DNA of 64,000 nucleotides from Erwinia sp. 198 (GCF_003937915.1 NZ_RHUM01000008.1:113631-177630), one strand, 5' to 3'; positions 7,364 through 16,167 are shown, numbered from the stretch's first letter. Program-made: numbers and translations. The notes: generated by a model not told the origin, from the sequence alone.

Positions 7364-9184
7364 ATGATTGAAGTTAATTCATTTGCAGAGTTACGCACCA
7401 CAAAACCTTCCGCCTCAGGCGATATCGCCATGCTGAAACGTTATTACGATAAAGACTCTACCTTTCAGGGCGGCGGGCGTTTCGTTGGCTTTATTGATGC
7501 GTCGATAGCAGCGTCAAAGGACGATGGCGGCTCCGTGGCGGTAGCGACGGGCGGCGGCTATTACTGGAAGCGTATCATTGATAACGTCGAGGATATTAAT
7601 ATCTACCATTTCGGCGGCAAGCGACTGCGCGGCGACAGTAATTTCGATGCGGACAACGGTAAAGTCAACCATGACGCCTGCATCAATATGTATAAATGGG
7701 GGCAGGCTTTTTCATCGCCGATTAGCGATACCAGCAAAAATCCGATCCACGGCGTGGGTATTCGCTTCCCGGCCGGGAAATTTCTGGTAAACCCGGTCGA
7801 TCTTACCGGCGAAGGCGAAATCAACTATTTCAGCCTGTACGGTGACGACTGCGAATACGGCGTGTCGCCGCGCACCATTATTGTTTCCGACCAGTCCGCT
7901 GCGACGGTATTTAAAGTGAAAGCGCGCCGCACCGCTATCCGCGGCATTTTCTGGGACGGTCAGGCTACGGCCGACACCGAAACCAATACGGGCGTGATTA
8001 CGCCGGAAATGGTCAGCAACACGCAGCCCTTTTTTGAAAATACCGTGATTGAAGGCGAGTTCGTTAATATTACCTGCTGCCGCATTGAGAATATCGGCGG
8101 CGCCGCTTTCAAACTGCTCGATACGCTGGATACGCGTCTGGATCAGATTTACAGCAATACCACCTATGCGCGAGTGTTTGATATCCAGTGGTCGGATTCT
8201 GTTATTGGCGTCTGGGATCACTCAACGGCGGTCGAGCTGTCGAACTGTAACTTCCAGAAAGGATACAGCGACGCCACGCTTTATATGCCGCGCGTCACCC
8301 AGGGATTAATCCGCAACGTGTGGATTGAACACACGCGTTTTCCCGGCGATTTGAGCAACGGCCAGTGGATTATTGACGCGCTGAGCATCGAGTCTTCTGA
8401 AAACCCGCTGAAGCTGAACTACACCAAGGCCACGATGCGCGCCCTCAGCCTCCAGTCCGGAGCCAAAGTCGACCTGAGCAGATCCGGTACGCCATGGCTG
8501 TCAGGCTTTGAATACGGCTGGCGCCGTGATGAAAACTACGGCTCGGAGATGACCGGTTCCCTGAAGGCCGGCTGGTATTCCGGCTACCGCGTCAGCAACG
8601 CGACGGATGAGGATAAATGGTTCCGCGTCGGCAAATTCTTTTTCCCTCATGCCAACCAGCACTGGCATCTGGAAATGCACGGCAAAACCCTAAGGGACAC
8701 CGTTACGCAGCCTGCCGATGCGCCGCTGCTGACCAACGTCTGTGGTAAGGCCTATCTGAACCTCTATCGCGGCGCCAGCTCCGTTGGCGGCAACCTGCAT
8801 TATGAAGGGGATTCGGGCGTGGTCGACTGCATTGTGAGAACCAGCGACAGCAAAGGCCTGTACGGCGAAGTCTGGATCAAGCTCAAGGCGCAGTGCGGCG
8901 ACGTGATGGTCAATCTGAAAACGACCGGCCCGTCGCGCTTTGAGGCGGGAGAGTGCTCGCTGTTCAGCGCCGACTTCTCAGAAGTCACAGATTTGGATAC
9001 CACTAAACGCGTCACGCTTTCTACGGTGATGAATTTTCACAACGGCACTGCCGGTTATGGCTTTGACGGCAGCCTGGCGACGCTGACGACGGCAGTGGCG
9101 GAAGCGCCTGCGGCGACCGCAACGCCTGCAGGCTATATCACCGTTAAAATTAACGGCGTAAACCGCAAGCTGGCTTATTTCTGA
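7364..9184 (+). CDS. Tailspike-like protein, probable beta-helix exopolysaccharide depolymerase
   Basis: The 606-residue protein begins MIEVNSFAELRTTKPSASGD, then a Gly-rich segment, then a long central region rich in short N/G/D turns and isoleucines typical of right-handed beta-helix folds. From memory, the N-terminal pattern resembles phage tailspikes acting on amylovoran or colanic acid; no search was possible. The start is ATG 7364 (AAAGGA 7 bases upstream), with an alternative ATG at 7361. It lies inside the lysis cassette, between endolysin and spanin, not beside the tail fibre. It could be a particle component or a free enzyme that strips capsule during release. Confidence 0.7.
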   Translation: MIEVNSFAELRTTKPSASGDIAMLKRYYDKDSTFQGGGRFVGFIDASIAASKDDGGSVAVATGGGYYWKRIIDNVEDINIYHFGGKRLRGDSNFDADNGKVNHDACINMYKWGQAFSSPISDTSKNPIHGVGIRFPAGKFLVNPVDLTGEGEINYFSLYGDDCEYGVSPRTIIVSDQSAATVFKVKARRTAIRGIFWDGQATADTETNTGVITPEMVSNTQPFFENTVIEGEFVNITCCRIENIGGAAFKLLDTLDTRLDQIYSNTTYARVFDIQWSDSVIGVWDHSTAVELSNCNFQKGYSDATLYMPRVTQGLIRNVWIEHTRFPGDLSNGQWIIDALSIESSENPLKLNYTKATMRALSLQSGAKVDLSRSGTPWLSGFEYGWRRDENYGSEMTGSLKAGWYSGYRVSNATDEDKWFRVGKFFFPHANQHWHLEMHGKTLRDTVTQPADAPLLTNVCGKAYLNLYRGASSVGGNLHYEGDSGVVDCIVRTSDSKGLYGEVWIKLKAQCGDVMVNLKTTGPSRFEAGECSLFSADFSEVTDLDTTKRVTLSTVMNFHNGTAGYGFDGSLATLTTAVAEAPAATATPAGYITVKINGVNRKLAYF

Positions 9185-9213
9185 TAAATAAAAGGAGAAA
9201 ACGGATGAAATGA

Positions 9214-9651
9214 ATGAACGCTAAATGGCTAATCTTTATTTTTCTGTCGGTTGTTATGTTAGCCGCAGTAAAAACCGCGCTTTTTTATCATTCCCACTAT
9301 GTGGATACCCGTAATCAGCTTCGGCAGCAGCAGGAGCAGGTTAATACGCTACAGCAACGGCTTAACGCCGCGGCCGCTATGGATAAAAAATATGTTTCGC
9401 AACTGCAACAGGCCAGGGAAAACGCTGGCCAGCTTGAGCATGATGTTGCTGCTGGCCAGCGCAGGCTGCAGCTCGCCGCCAGCTGCCACAGCGCCACCAC
9501 GGCCCGCGCCGTCGGCGTGGCTGATGCAGCCGGCCCCCGACTTACTGACGCCGCTCAACGGTATTATTTCACTCTCAGAGAAAGAATAGCGACGGCCCGC
9601 ATTCAGATAGCGGGATTACAGGATTATATTCGCCAGCAGTGTCAGCCTTAA
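9214..9651 (+). CDS. Rz-like i-spanin
   Basis: The 145-residue protein has one N-terminal membrane segment (LIFIFLSVVMLAAVKTALFY) and a Gln-rich coiled-coil periplasmic region with repeated QQ and LEHDV heptads. This is the form of an inner-membrane spanin subunit that fuses inner and outer membranes at the last step of lysis. A nested Rz1 frame supports the call. A two-codon frame (ATG AAA TGA, 9205-9213) lies at the best distance from AAGGAGA and ends directly before this ATG. Confidence 0.82.
   Translation: MNAKWLIFIFLSVVMLAAVKTALFYHSHYVDTRNQLRQQQEQVNTLQQRLNAAAAMDKKYVSQLQQARENAGQLEHDVAAGQRRLQLAASCHSATTARAVGVADAAGPRLTDAAQRYYFTLRERIATARIQIAGLQDYIRQQCQP
9392..9589 (+). CDS. Rz1-like o-spanin lipoprotein, nested inside Rz in another frame
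   Basis: The 65-residue frame has a signal peptide ending in the lipobox LLASAGC (Cys near residue 26), then a Pro-rich mature part (SSPPAATAPPRPAP). This is exactly the layout of lambda-type Rz1. It is encoded wholly within the Rz gene in a different frame. It would be anchored in the outer membrane and pair with Rz across the periplasm. Confidence 0.82.
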   Translation: MFRNCNRPGKTLASLSMMLLLASAGCSSPPAATAPPRPAPSAWLMQPAPDLLTPLNGIISLSEKE

Positions 9652-9668
9652 TAAGCGTTATATCCCGA

Positions 9669-9696
9669 CGGATGAAATCTTTTCATCCGCTTTTCT
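9669..9696 (+). terminator. Intrinsic terminator between lysis and tail genes
   Basis: CGGATGAAA (9669-9677) pairs perfectly with TTTCATCCG (9681-9689) around a TCT loop, followed by CTTTTCT. It lies between Rz and the first tail gene. Unless a promoter is hidden in the next 50 bases, expression of the tail operon needs read-through, in keeping with Q control. Confidence 0.7.
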
Positions 9697-9745
9697 GCTG
9701 CCTGCAATTTGCTTTTCATTGCAATAACTAACAGGAGGTGTGCTG

Positions 9746-10291
9746 GTGACGAATACCAGTAAAACAGCCGGCTGGCTGACGCCGCTTAATGACGAACCAG
9801 CCAGGGACGCCGCGCTGGAACAACAACTCAGCACGTGGATCCAGGGGCTTACCGGCCTGGCTGCCGATCGGGTGGCGGTTGACGACGGCGCATCGCCGCC
9901 TGCATGGCTGCCGACCGGCGAAAGCGGCTGCGCTTTTATGGTGATGAAAATCGCCGCCGAAGGCACGCCCGTGTTGACTAACCAACAGGAGGACAATGTC
10001 CAGCTGTGGCGGGATGAGCTGATGGAATGCCGACTGCATTTTTATGGCCCTTCCGCCCAGCTTTATGCCGCTCGTTTTCGCGACGGAAATACGCTGACGC
10101 AAAATCTTGCCGCTTTAAAACAGCTTTCGCTTGGCGTCAGCGATTGCAGCGATATTACCACCCTATTGGAAACGGTTAATAACGTTCAGACCCGCCGTTA
10201 TGAATTAACGGTCAATGTTGTTCGTAAAATATTCCGTCTCTACGGAATTTACTCACTGGTGGAAACACCCGTTCAATTTTTTGGAGAATAA
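9746..10291 (+). CDS. Phage neck/tail-terminator-like protein
   Basis: The 181-residue protein is the first structural gene, just before the sheath, where contractile phages keep a tail-completion or neck protein. The sequence (ATWIQGLTG-like N-terminus, KIAAEGTPV, YELTVNVVRKIFRLYG) resembles the LIC_12616-type phage protein family as I recall it. I chose GTG 9746, 7 bases after AGGAGG; GTG 9740 is also in frame but too close. Function is inferred mostly from position. Confidence 0.55.
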   Translation: MTNTSKTAGWLTPLNDEPARDAALEQQLSTWIQGLTGLAADRVAVDDGASPPAWLPTGESGCAFMVMKIAAEGTPVLTNQQEDNVQLWRDELMECRLHFYGPSAQLYAARFRDGNTLTQNLAALKQLSLGVSDCSDITTLLETVNNVQTRRYELTVNVVRKIFRLYGIYSLVETPVQFFGE

Positions 10292-10294
10292 AAT

Positions 10295-11446
10295 ATGCCT
10301 CAAGGATTGCCTTTATCCGGCATCGTGAATGTTGACGTCCTGATGTCACCCGTTGCCGCTTCCGGTCGTAACTTTGGCTCAATGCTGATTATGGGGAGCG
10401 CCACGGTGATCCCTCTTACGGAACGGCTACGTCTTTATACCGCCGCCGCCGATATCGGGGCCGACTTTGGCCTGGATTCCCCGGAGTACCAGGCGGCAGC
10501 CGTCTGGTTTGCGCAGTCGCCGCAGCCGCAGCAGCTTTATATCGGCCGCTGGGCTAAAACGCTCGCCACGGGCGAGGAGGGTAAGGCCGAAACGCTGATC
10601 GAAGCCGTCAACGCCGCGCTGGAATATGCTAACTGGTACGGCCTGGCCGTGGCGACTGCCGCAGACGACGTTATCAGCGATGAAGATGTACTCGGCGTGG
10701 CGGCGGCTATCGAATCGGCCGGTCAAAGCCGCGTCTTTGCCGTTACCACCGGCAGCGCAGCGGTGCTGGATGCGACTTCCACCACGGACGTCGCCGCCCG
10801 GCTGAAAGCGGCAGGCTATGCGCGCACCTTCGTGCAGTATTCCACCCGCAGCCGCTTTGCCGCGATTTCCGCGTTCGCCCGTGCCTTTACCGTTAATTTC
10901 AACGGCAGCAACACCACGCTGACGCTGAAATTTAAGCAGGAGCCGGGCATCGCTTATGAAACCCTGAACGCCAGGCAGGCCGCCGCGCTGGAAAGCAAAA
11001 GGGCCAACGTCTATGTCCTTTTCGCCAACGACAGCGCCATTCTGCAACAGGGCGTCATGGCTAACGGCGACTTCTTTGATGAGCGCCACGGGCTGGACTG
11101 GCTGCAAAACTTCGTGCAGACCAACCTGTATAACCTGCTCTACACCTCTGCCAGCAAAATTCCGCAGACCGAAGCGGGCATTACCCGGCTGATGGGCAAC
11201 GTGGAGGCATCGATGGATCAGGCCGTGACCAACGGGCTGATCGCGCCGGGCGTCTGGAACGGTGGCGAGATTGGTCAGCTGGCTGCCGGCGACATGCTTA
11301 CCAAAGGCTATTACGTCTATGCCCAGCCGCTGGCGCTGCAGTCGCAGGCCGATCGCGAAGCGCGTAAAGCGCCACTGATGCAGGTTGCCTGCAAACTGGC
11401 CGGTGCCGTGCACTACGCCGATGTCCAAATTAACGTTGTTCGCTAA
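10295..11446 (+). CDS. Contractile tail sheath protein (DUF3383 family)
   Basis: The 383-residue protein starts [15 protein letters not shown] and includes [22 protein letters not shown] and [17 protein letters not shown], the recognisable DUF3383 pattern. This family forms the sheath of several contractile phages. The sheath contracts and drives the inner tube through the target envelope. It starts 3 bases after the preceding gene and is followed directly by the tube gene, the normal sheath-tube order. Confidence 0.85.
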   Translation: MPQGLPLSGIVNVDVLMSPVAASGRNFGSMLIMGSATVIPLTERLRLYTAAADIGADFGLDSPEYQAAAVWFAQSPQPQQLYIGRWAKTLATGEEGKAETLIEAVNAALEYANWYGLAVATAADDVISDEDVLGVAAAIESAGQSRVFAVTTGSAAVLDATSTTDVAARLKAAGYARTFVQYSTRSRFAAISAFARAFTVNFNGSNTTLTLKFKQEPGIAYETLNARQAAALESKRANVYVLFANDSAILQQGVMANGDFFDERHGLDWLQNFVQTNLYNLLYTSASKIPQTEAGITRLMGNVEASMDQAVTNGLIAPGVWNGGEIGQLAAGDMLTKGYYVYAQPLALQSQADREARKAPLMQVACKLAGAVHYADVQINVVR

Positions 11447-11456
11447 GGAAAAAAAT

Positions 11457-11897
11457 ATGTCTGCCTATTCATTTATGGATGTTACCGCCTCTTTTATTGG
11501 CCCGGGCGCGGTATTTGATTTGGGAAGCGGTTCCGGTAGCTCGGAAGAGGGCATTACCGTTTCCATGAAGGAAAATAAAAACAGCATGAAGCTGGGGATT
11601 GACGGCGAAGGGATGAATACCCTGCTGCCGGGCACGTCCGGCCAGATTACCGTTAACCTGCTGGAAACCTCGCCGGTGAATAAAAAGCTTTCGCTGGCCT
11701 ATAACGCGCAGAGCGCAAGCTCTGCCAGCTGGGGGAAAAATATTATCGTGATCCGCAACAGCGCCTCGGGTGAAGTCATCACCGCGCGCGGCGTGGCTTT
11801 TCAGAAGCTGCCAGATCGTAAATTCGCCAAAGAGGGCGGCACCACAGCCTGGATCTTCGACTGCATCAAAATCGATGTGGTGATGGGGGAATATTAA
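11457..11897 (+). CDS. Tail tube protein (DUF3277 family)
   Basis: The 146-residue protein starts MSAYSFMDVTASFIGPGAVF and contains ITVSMKENKNSMKLGIDGEGMNT and LLPGTSGQITVNLLETSP, the DUF3277 pattern. It would assemble as stacked hexamers inside the sheath. The ATG follows AAGGAAAAAAAT directly downstream of the sheath stop. Confidence 0.82.
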   Translation: MSAYSFMDVTASFIGPGAVFDLGSGSGSSEEGITVSMKENKNSMKLGIDGEGMNTLLPGTSGQITVNLLETSPVNKKLSLAYNAQSASSASWGKNIIVIRNSASGEVITARGVAFQKLPDRKFAKEGGTTAWIFDCIKIDVVMGEY

Positions 11898-11900
11898 TCG

Positions 11901-12326
11901 ATGGAATTCACACTCAACGAAACCACGTTCCGTATCGCTAAGCTGGACGTTTTTCAACAGCTTAAAGTCTCGCGAAAGCTGCTGCCGCTGCTGGCCGGGC
12001 TGCTCTCCGATATCAACACGGTGAAATCGGCGGCGGCGCAGGGCGACTATTTCCAGGTGCTGGAAAAAGCTCTGCCCGCTATTGCGCACTCTCTGGCCGA
12101 CATGAGCGAGGAAGACACCAATGCGATTTTGCATCCCTGCCTGGCAGTAGTCTCGCGCCAGCAGGCAAAAAGCTGGGTGCCGATCTTCTCTCAGGGTGTG
12201 CTGATGTTCGATGACCTCGATCTGATCACCATGCTGAAGCTGGTGCTGCGGGTAGTGGAGGATTCGCTGGGCAGTTTTTTGCCCGAACTCCCCGTCAGCA
12301 GGAGCGAGGTCCCGGCAGCGGGCTGA
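11901..12326 (+). CDS. Tail assembly chaperone, short form
   Basis: The 141-residue, mostly helical protein lies between tube and tape measure, the universal site of the tail assembly chaperone. The C-terminal end (PELPVSRSEVPAAG) looks like the arbitrary tail of an unshifted product. A slippery heptamer near codon 126 allows a longer fusion form. The chaperone coats the tape-measure protein until the tube polymerises. Confidence 0.75.
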   Translation: MEFTLNETTFRIAKLDVFQQLKVSRKLLPLLAGLLSDINTVKSAAAQGDYFQVLEKALPAIAHSLADMSEEDTNAILHPCLAVVSRQQAKSWVPIFSQGVLMFDDLDLITMLKLVLRVVEDSLGSFLPELPVSRSEVPAAG

Positions 12327-12514
12327 CGCTGGAAACGCTTCCTGACGGGGAAGATTTTCTGATGCGCCCGGTGGATGCCGGGCTTATCAGCTACACCGCG
12401 CTCAAGGATGGCTCAGTGGATCTGGCGGATATTGCTCGCCTGAACGACTGGCTGGATCTGAAAGCGGATAATCAACACCGCATTGAGCAATGGAAACAGG
12501 CCAATGAACGCTGA
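11901..12514 (+). CDS. Tail assembly chaperone, long form by predicted -1 frameshift
   Basis: Slippage of one base back at 12275-12281 takes translation into a frame open from 12281 to the TGA at 12512-12514. The fusion would be about 204 residues. The added part contains GEDFLMRPVDAGLISYTALKDGSVDLADIARLNDWLD, a short domain I recall as an independent small protein (DUF6889-like) in related phages. If no shift occurs, the same domain could start at ATG 12362 as a 50-residue protein, but that ATG has no clear ribosome-binding site. This matches the gpG/gpGT strategy of lambda. Confidence 0.6.
12275..12281 (+). other. Slippery heptamer T TTT TTG for -1 frameshifting
   Basis: Six T and one G are phased in the chaperone frame as T_TTT_TTG, the X_XXY_YYZ pattern. 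An inverted repeat follows: CGTCAGC (12293-12299) pairs with GCTGACG (12322-12328), a perfect 7-bp stem starting 11 bases after the heptamer. An alternative pairing is GCCCG (12281-12285) with CGGGC (12319-12323). Confidence 0.65.
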
Positions 12515-14150
12515 AAATACAAAAAATTTTCTGATGGTGCTGGATACACAGCTGGCGGCGGAGGCCGCCAGCTGGCAAAAAGTCAGGCAGTTTGTTGAGG
12601 CGCCGGGCTGGCAAAACAACGAACAGGCGGCAAAGGCGCTCGATCTGCAAAAGATCAAACAGACGGTAGAGCAGGCGGGTAAAGCGCTGGTGGACTACAT
12701 CAACCGCTTCGCCAGTCGTCTGGAGCAGCTTGGCGTCCGTGCGCAGAATGCCGGTACGCCAGCGGGCGATCTCAACGCGCTGGAATACGGCGCGGCCCAG
12801 ACCGGCCTCAGCAACGATGCCATAGCGAAAGCTTTCCAGACCCTCATTAATAAGCCGGGCGCGGAAGCGCGCCTGAATAAGCTGGGCGTGGCAACGCGCG
12901 ACGCCAGCGGCCAGAAAAAAACGGACAGCGAACTCTTCAGCGAGGCCAGCAGCAGGCTTGGCGCTATGCCGGAAGAGCAGGCGCTGGCGACTGCCAATAG
13001 TCTGGGACTTGCGCCCGATATCCTGGCCGCCATGCAAAGAGGGCTGGGGAAATTTATCGGCGACTATAACCAGCTTTCCGACTCTCTCGGCGTCAATATG
13101 ACGCAGGCCGTCTCCGGCGCCGACCACTTTATGACGGCCAGGCGCAAGTTTGATGAGGTTGTCGAACTGCTGCAAACCAACAGCAGCACCCGGCTAAACG
13201 AGGGGCTGGGAAGCATCTTTGACGACTTCACGAAGAAGCTGACCGACAACGCGCCTGACGTCGAGCGCGTGCTTGATGGCGCGGTAAGCCTGCTGCTGCT
13301 GCTTGCTGAAGTGGGGGAAAGGGTCATGCTGCGTCTGATCCAGGCGGTGGCCGATTTAAGCGGCTGGTGGGACTCGCTGGATAGCAGTTCGCAGGAGCTG
13401 ATCGTCACGCTTGGCGTATTGACGGCGGCCTGGCTGGCGCTGAACAGCGCTTTTTTACTCTCGCCCATAGGAATAGTCGTGGCGCTGGTGGCGCTGCTTT
13501 TCACGCTTTACGACAGTTATAAAACCTGGCAGGAGGGCGGAAAAACCCTGATTGACTGGGATCAGTGGGCGCCAGGCATCAACGCGGCCAAAAAGGCGCT
13601 GGACTGGCTGCTGGAGAAATTCGGCCGGCTTACGGCAGGCACGCTTGACTGGAAGGGTGGGCTACAGGCTATTACCGATTTTGTGACGGGTAACTGGTCG
13701 GCGGGCATGACCGCCGCCGTGGATAAGGTGAAGAACTATTTCGATAACTTCTTTACCGATATCACTAATAAGCTGGCCAACAGTCCAATCTGGCGCTTTG
13801 TGAAAAAAATGGCCGGAGAGACACAGGCCGCCGTGTCGGACATCTCATTGCCAGGTTTGGCGGATCCAAACAGCCCGTTGAACCCGCAGCAGGCCCGGAT
13901 GCTGGCGAACGTGATGACGTGGTCTGCCAATGACAGTCTGACAGGCGCGCTGCCTTTCAGCATGGGCGGCCGTTTACCCTGGCAAAGTGAAATAGCGCAG
14001 AGCCGAACGGACAGCACCGTGGGCATCCAGCAGGAAACCAATATTTATGTGCAGGGTGGCGAGCCACACCTGACGGCCCAGAGAGTGGCGGACAGTCAGT
14101 TCGATGTGAACTCGCAATTCGTCCAGACCGTAAGGAATATGCCGGTATGA
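12504..14150 (+). CDS. Tail tape-measure protein
   Basis: The 548-residue protein is helical, with a Gln/Ala-rich N-terminal half and hydrophobic stretches near residues 250-260 and 300-330 (LIVTLGVLTAAWLALNSAFL and GIVVALVALLFTLYDSY). Tape-measure proteins set tail length and often have such segments. At about 1.5 angstrom per residue it would predict a tail near 80 nm (inference). The ATG at 12504 overlaps the end of the frameshift frame, and the last codon overlaps the next gene by 4 bp. Confidence 0.8.
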   Translation: MNAENTKNFLMVLDTQLAAEAASWQKVRQFVEAPGWQNNEQAAKALDLQKIKQTVEQAGKALVDYINRFASRLEQLGVRAQNAGTPAGDLNALEYGAAQTGLSNDAIAKAFQTLINKPGAEARLNKLGVATRDASGQKKTDSELFSEASSRLGAMPEEQALATANSLGLAPDILAAMQRGLGKFIGDYNQLSDSLGVNMTQAVSGADHFMTARRKFDEVVELLQTNSSTRLNEGLGSIFDDFTKKLTDNAPDVERVLDGAVSLLLLLAEVGERVMLRLIQAVADLSGWWDSLDSSSQELIVTLGVLTAAWLALNSAFLLSPIGIVVALVALLFTLYDSYKTWQEGGKTLIDWDQWAPGINAAKKALDWLLEKFGRLTAGTLDWKGGLQAITDFVTGNWSAGMTAAVDKVKNYFDNFFTDITNKLANSPIWRFVKKMAGETQAAVSDISLPGLADPNSPLNPQQARMLANVMTWSANDSLTGALPFSMGGRLPWQSEIAQSRTDSTVGIQQETNIYVQGGEPHLTAQRVADSQFDVNSQFVQTVRNMPV

Positions 14151-14713
14151 TAAAAGGTTTCCCCACGCTATTAATGCAAAGCAAACGTAAAATCGGTTTA
14201 CTTATTCCCAATGTGGTGATGAAAGAGAGCCACACCGACAAACTGACCGTCACCACGCATCCTGTCGAAGCGGGCGCCACCATCGCCGATCATGCTTATC
14301 TCTCGCCTGCGCAGCTGACTATGGAGGTAGGCTTTTCCGGCGGCGGTTCGCTGGTGGACTTTATGGATACGACACAATTTGGTATCCAGGCATCGTTAAG
14401 CCCGGCAGAAAGCTACCAAAATCTGCGGGAGCTGATGACCAACAGGCAGCCGCTGACCGTGGTGACCGGCAAGCGGTTGTACAACAACATGCTGATTACC
14501 TCGATTATCGTGACAACAGAGCCTTCTACGGAACACGTGCTGTTCGCCTCGTTAGGCCTGACCGAGCTGATGATTACGCAGACGCGAACGGTCAGCAGTG
14601 CGGAAAAGGAAAACATGGCGCAGGGCGCGAAGACCTCTGCCGTGCGGAATAGCGGCAAGAAAGTCGCGAGGCCCGGCCCGGCGAATGCGGTTCTCAGGAC
14701 GGGGAGCAGCTGA
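14147..14713 (+). CDS. Baseplate protein with Dit-like N-terminal domain
   Basis: The 188-residue protein contains LMQSKRKIGLLIPNVVMKESHTDKLTVTTHPVE, the pattern of the Dit-like phage tail domain that joins the tube to the baseplate hub. The C-terminal 40 residues are Lys/Ser-rich and look flexible. It overlaps the tape-measure stop (ATGA) and the next start (TGATG), so translation is coupled. Confidence 0.65.
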   Translation: MIKGFPTLLMQSKRKIGLLIPNVVMKESHTDKLTVTTHPVEAGATIADHAYLSPAQLTMEVGFSGGGSLVDFMDTTQFGIQASLSPAESYQNLRELMTNRQPLTVVTGKRLYNNMLITSIIVTTEPSTEHVLFASLGLTELMITQTRTVSSAEKENMAQGAKTSAVRNSGKKVARPGPANAVLRTGSS

Positions 14714-15021
14714 TGACTATTACCGAAATTCCGCTGACGCCCGATAATCAGCTGTTCGATATTTCCATCAATAATATCGATTACAAAATGCGTATTATCT
14801 GGCGGGAAAGCGGCTGGTTTCTCGATCTGCAAAACAGCGACGGCGCGGATATTATCGCGGGCATTCCGCTGGTGACCGGCGCCGACCTGGTGGCGCAGTA
14901 TGCTTATCTGCAGCTGGGCTTTGGCCTGTGGCTGTTTTCCGACAGCAGCGGCAATACCGCCCCGGGTCAGTACGATCTCGGTTACACCGCGCATCTTTGC
15001 ATTATCACGGAGGCGGCATGA
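14713..15021 (+). CDS. Small baseplate plug-like phage protein (DUF6983-like)
   Basis: The 102-residue protein has the motifs ITEIPLTPDNQLFDISIN and YKMRIIWRESGWFLDLQNSDG, recalled from a small family encoded between the Dit-like and hub genes of contractile phages. It probably fills or caps the baseplate hub. It overlaps both neighbours by 1-4 bp. Function is by family and position only. Confidence 0.6.
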   Translation: MTITEIPLTPDNQLFDISINNIDYKMRIIWRESGWFLDLQNSDGADIIAGIPLVTGADLVAQYAYLQLGFGLWLFSDSSGNTAPGQYDLGYTAHLCIITEAA

Positions 15022-16127
15022 GCGTTAACTGGATGCGCTACTGCGAACTGCTGCTGGAAGATGCCGGTAAAGCGTCGATTATGCTGGGCGATCTGAGCAT
15101 CGAATTTGTGATTAATACGCATGTGCAAAGCAGCGGCAGCACGGCAACTATCAGCATTTATAACCTGAGTGCGGAAACCCGCAACGCGATCGTGAGCGGC
15201 AAATATAAAAAGCTGCGCCTTATCGCGGGCTATACAGGCATCTTGCCGGATAACAATGAAGAGGAGCCGGTTATACCTGACTATATGGTAGGGAAAGTAG
15301 TGGAAAACCCGCCGCTTAAGCCAGGCGGCCCCAGCTACGGCGAAATTTTTAGCGGCGAAATCCGCTATGCGTTTATTGATAAAATCGGCACCAAAGAATC
15401 TACGCAGGCCAGTCCGGAAAGCGTATTGAAAATTCAGGCTATCGATGGTCACCAGGCCGCAATGGAGGCTACGGTCAACACTACCGTCGCCGCAGGTTAC
15501 GATACCAGCGCCATCCACAGGTTAACCCTGCGCAGCTTTAATCCCTACGGCGTGACCGCTGGCGCCACCGGCACCATGCCGCCCACGCGTTTTCCCAGGG
15601 GGCGGGTGCTTTATCAAACGGCCAGTCGGGTAATGGATAACGTGGCTGCGCAGTGTCGCGCGACCTGGCAGTTTGTCGATGGCAAGCTGCAAATGGTGCC
15701 GGAGGAAAGCTATCTCGATCGCATTGTGGTCCTGAACAGCCAGACCGGCATGATCGGCGCGCCCGAACTGACCACGGAAGGGGTCAACATCAAATGCCTG
15801 ATCGACCCAACGCTTCGTCTGCATGGTCTGGTGCATATCAATCAGGCTGCGCTTAACAGCATGCGTAATGCCATGGAATCGGTCAACCGTGCGGCCGCCG
15901 AAGAAAGAGAGGCGGCGGCAAAAGGAAGCAAAGCGCAGCCGCAGGCGGCGCCTCAGGACGAGCAAAAGAAAGCGCTGCCGCCTGCCGATATCGCGGCCGA
16001 TGGCGTCTATATCGTTAAAGGCATCACTTACGAGGGCCAGACCCGCGATAGCAAGTGGTATATGACCCTGACCTGCGTCGTGCGGGATAAACAGACCGCG
16101 CTTAAGGCGGCCGCCGCGCCGCGCTAA
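15018..16127 (+). CDS. Probable baseplate hub protein
   Basis: The 369-residue protein lies between the plug and the spike, where the hub (gp27/gpD type) is found. It has beta-rich segments (KASIMLGDLSIEFVINTHVQ, TISIYNLSAETRNAIVSGKYKKLRLIAGY) like other hub domains, then a low-complexity charged linker rich in Ala, Lys and Gln (about residues 290-325), then a short C-terminal beta domain. I chose ATG 15018, which overlaps the preceding stop by 4 bp. Confidence 0.6.
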   Translation: MSVNWMRYCELLLEDAGKASIMLGDLSIEFVINTHVQSSGSTATISIYNLSAETRNAIVSGKYKKLRLIAGYTGILPDNNEEEPVIPDYMVGKVVENPPLKPGGPSYGEIFSGEIRYAFIDKIGTKESTQASPESVLKIQAIDGHQAAMEATVNTTVAAGYDTSAIHRLTLRSFNPYGVTAGATGTMPPTRFPRGRVLYQTASRVMDNVAAQCRATWQFVDGKLQMVPEESYLDRIVVLNSQTGMIGAPELTTEGVNIKCLIDPTLRLHGLVHINQAALNSMRNAMESVNRAAAEEREAAAKGSKAQPQAAPQDEQKKALPPADIAADGVYIVKGITYEGQTRDSKWYMTLTCVVRDKQTALKAAAAPR

Positions 16128-16136
16128 TTCAACCAT

Positions 16137-16157
16137 CCGCCCGAGGCGGTTTTTTTT
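16137..16157 (+). terminator. Intrinsic terminator inside the tail operon
   Basis: CCGCC (16137-16141) and GGCGG (16145-16149) with a CGA loop, then eight T (16150-16157). The stem is short but the T-run is long. It sits between hub and spike genes, in the only sizeable gap of the structural operon (40 bp). Confidence 0.6.
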
Positions 16158-16167
16158 GGAGTTTTTT

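Noticed and set aside
10427..11428. Long minus-strand frame opposite the sheath gene
   Set aside because: It is the mirror of a high-G+C coding frame, has no ribosome-binding site and shows no recognisable domain. The plus strand encodes the DUF3383 sheath.
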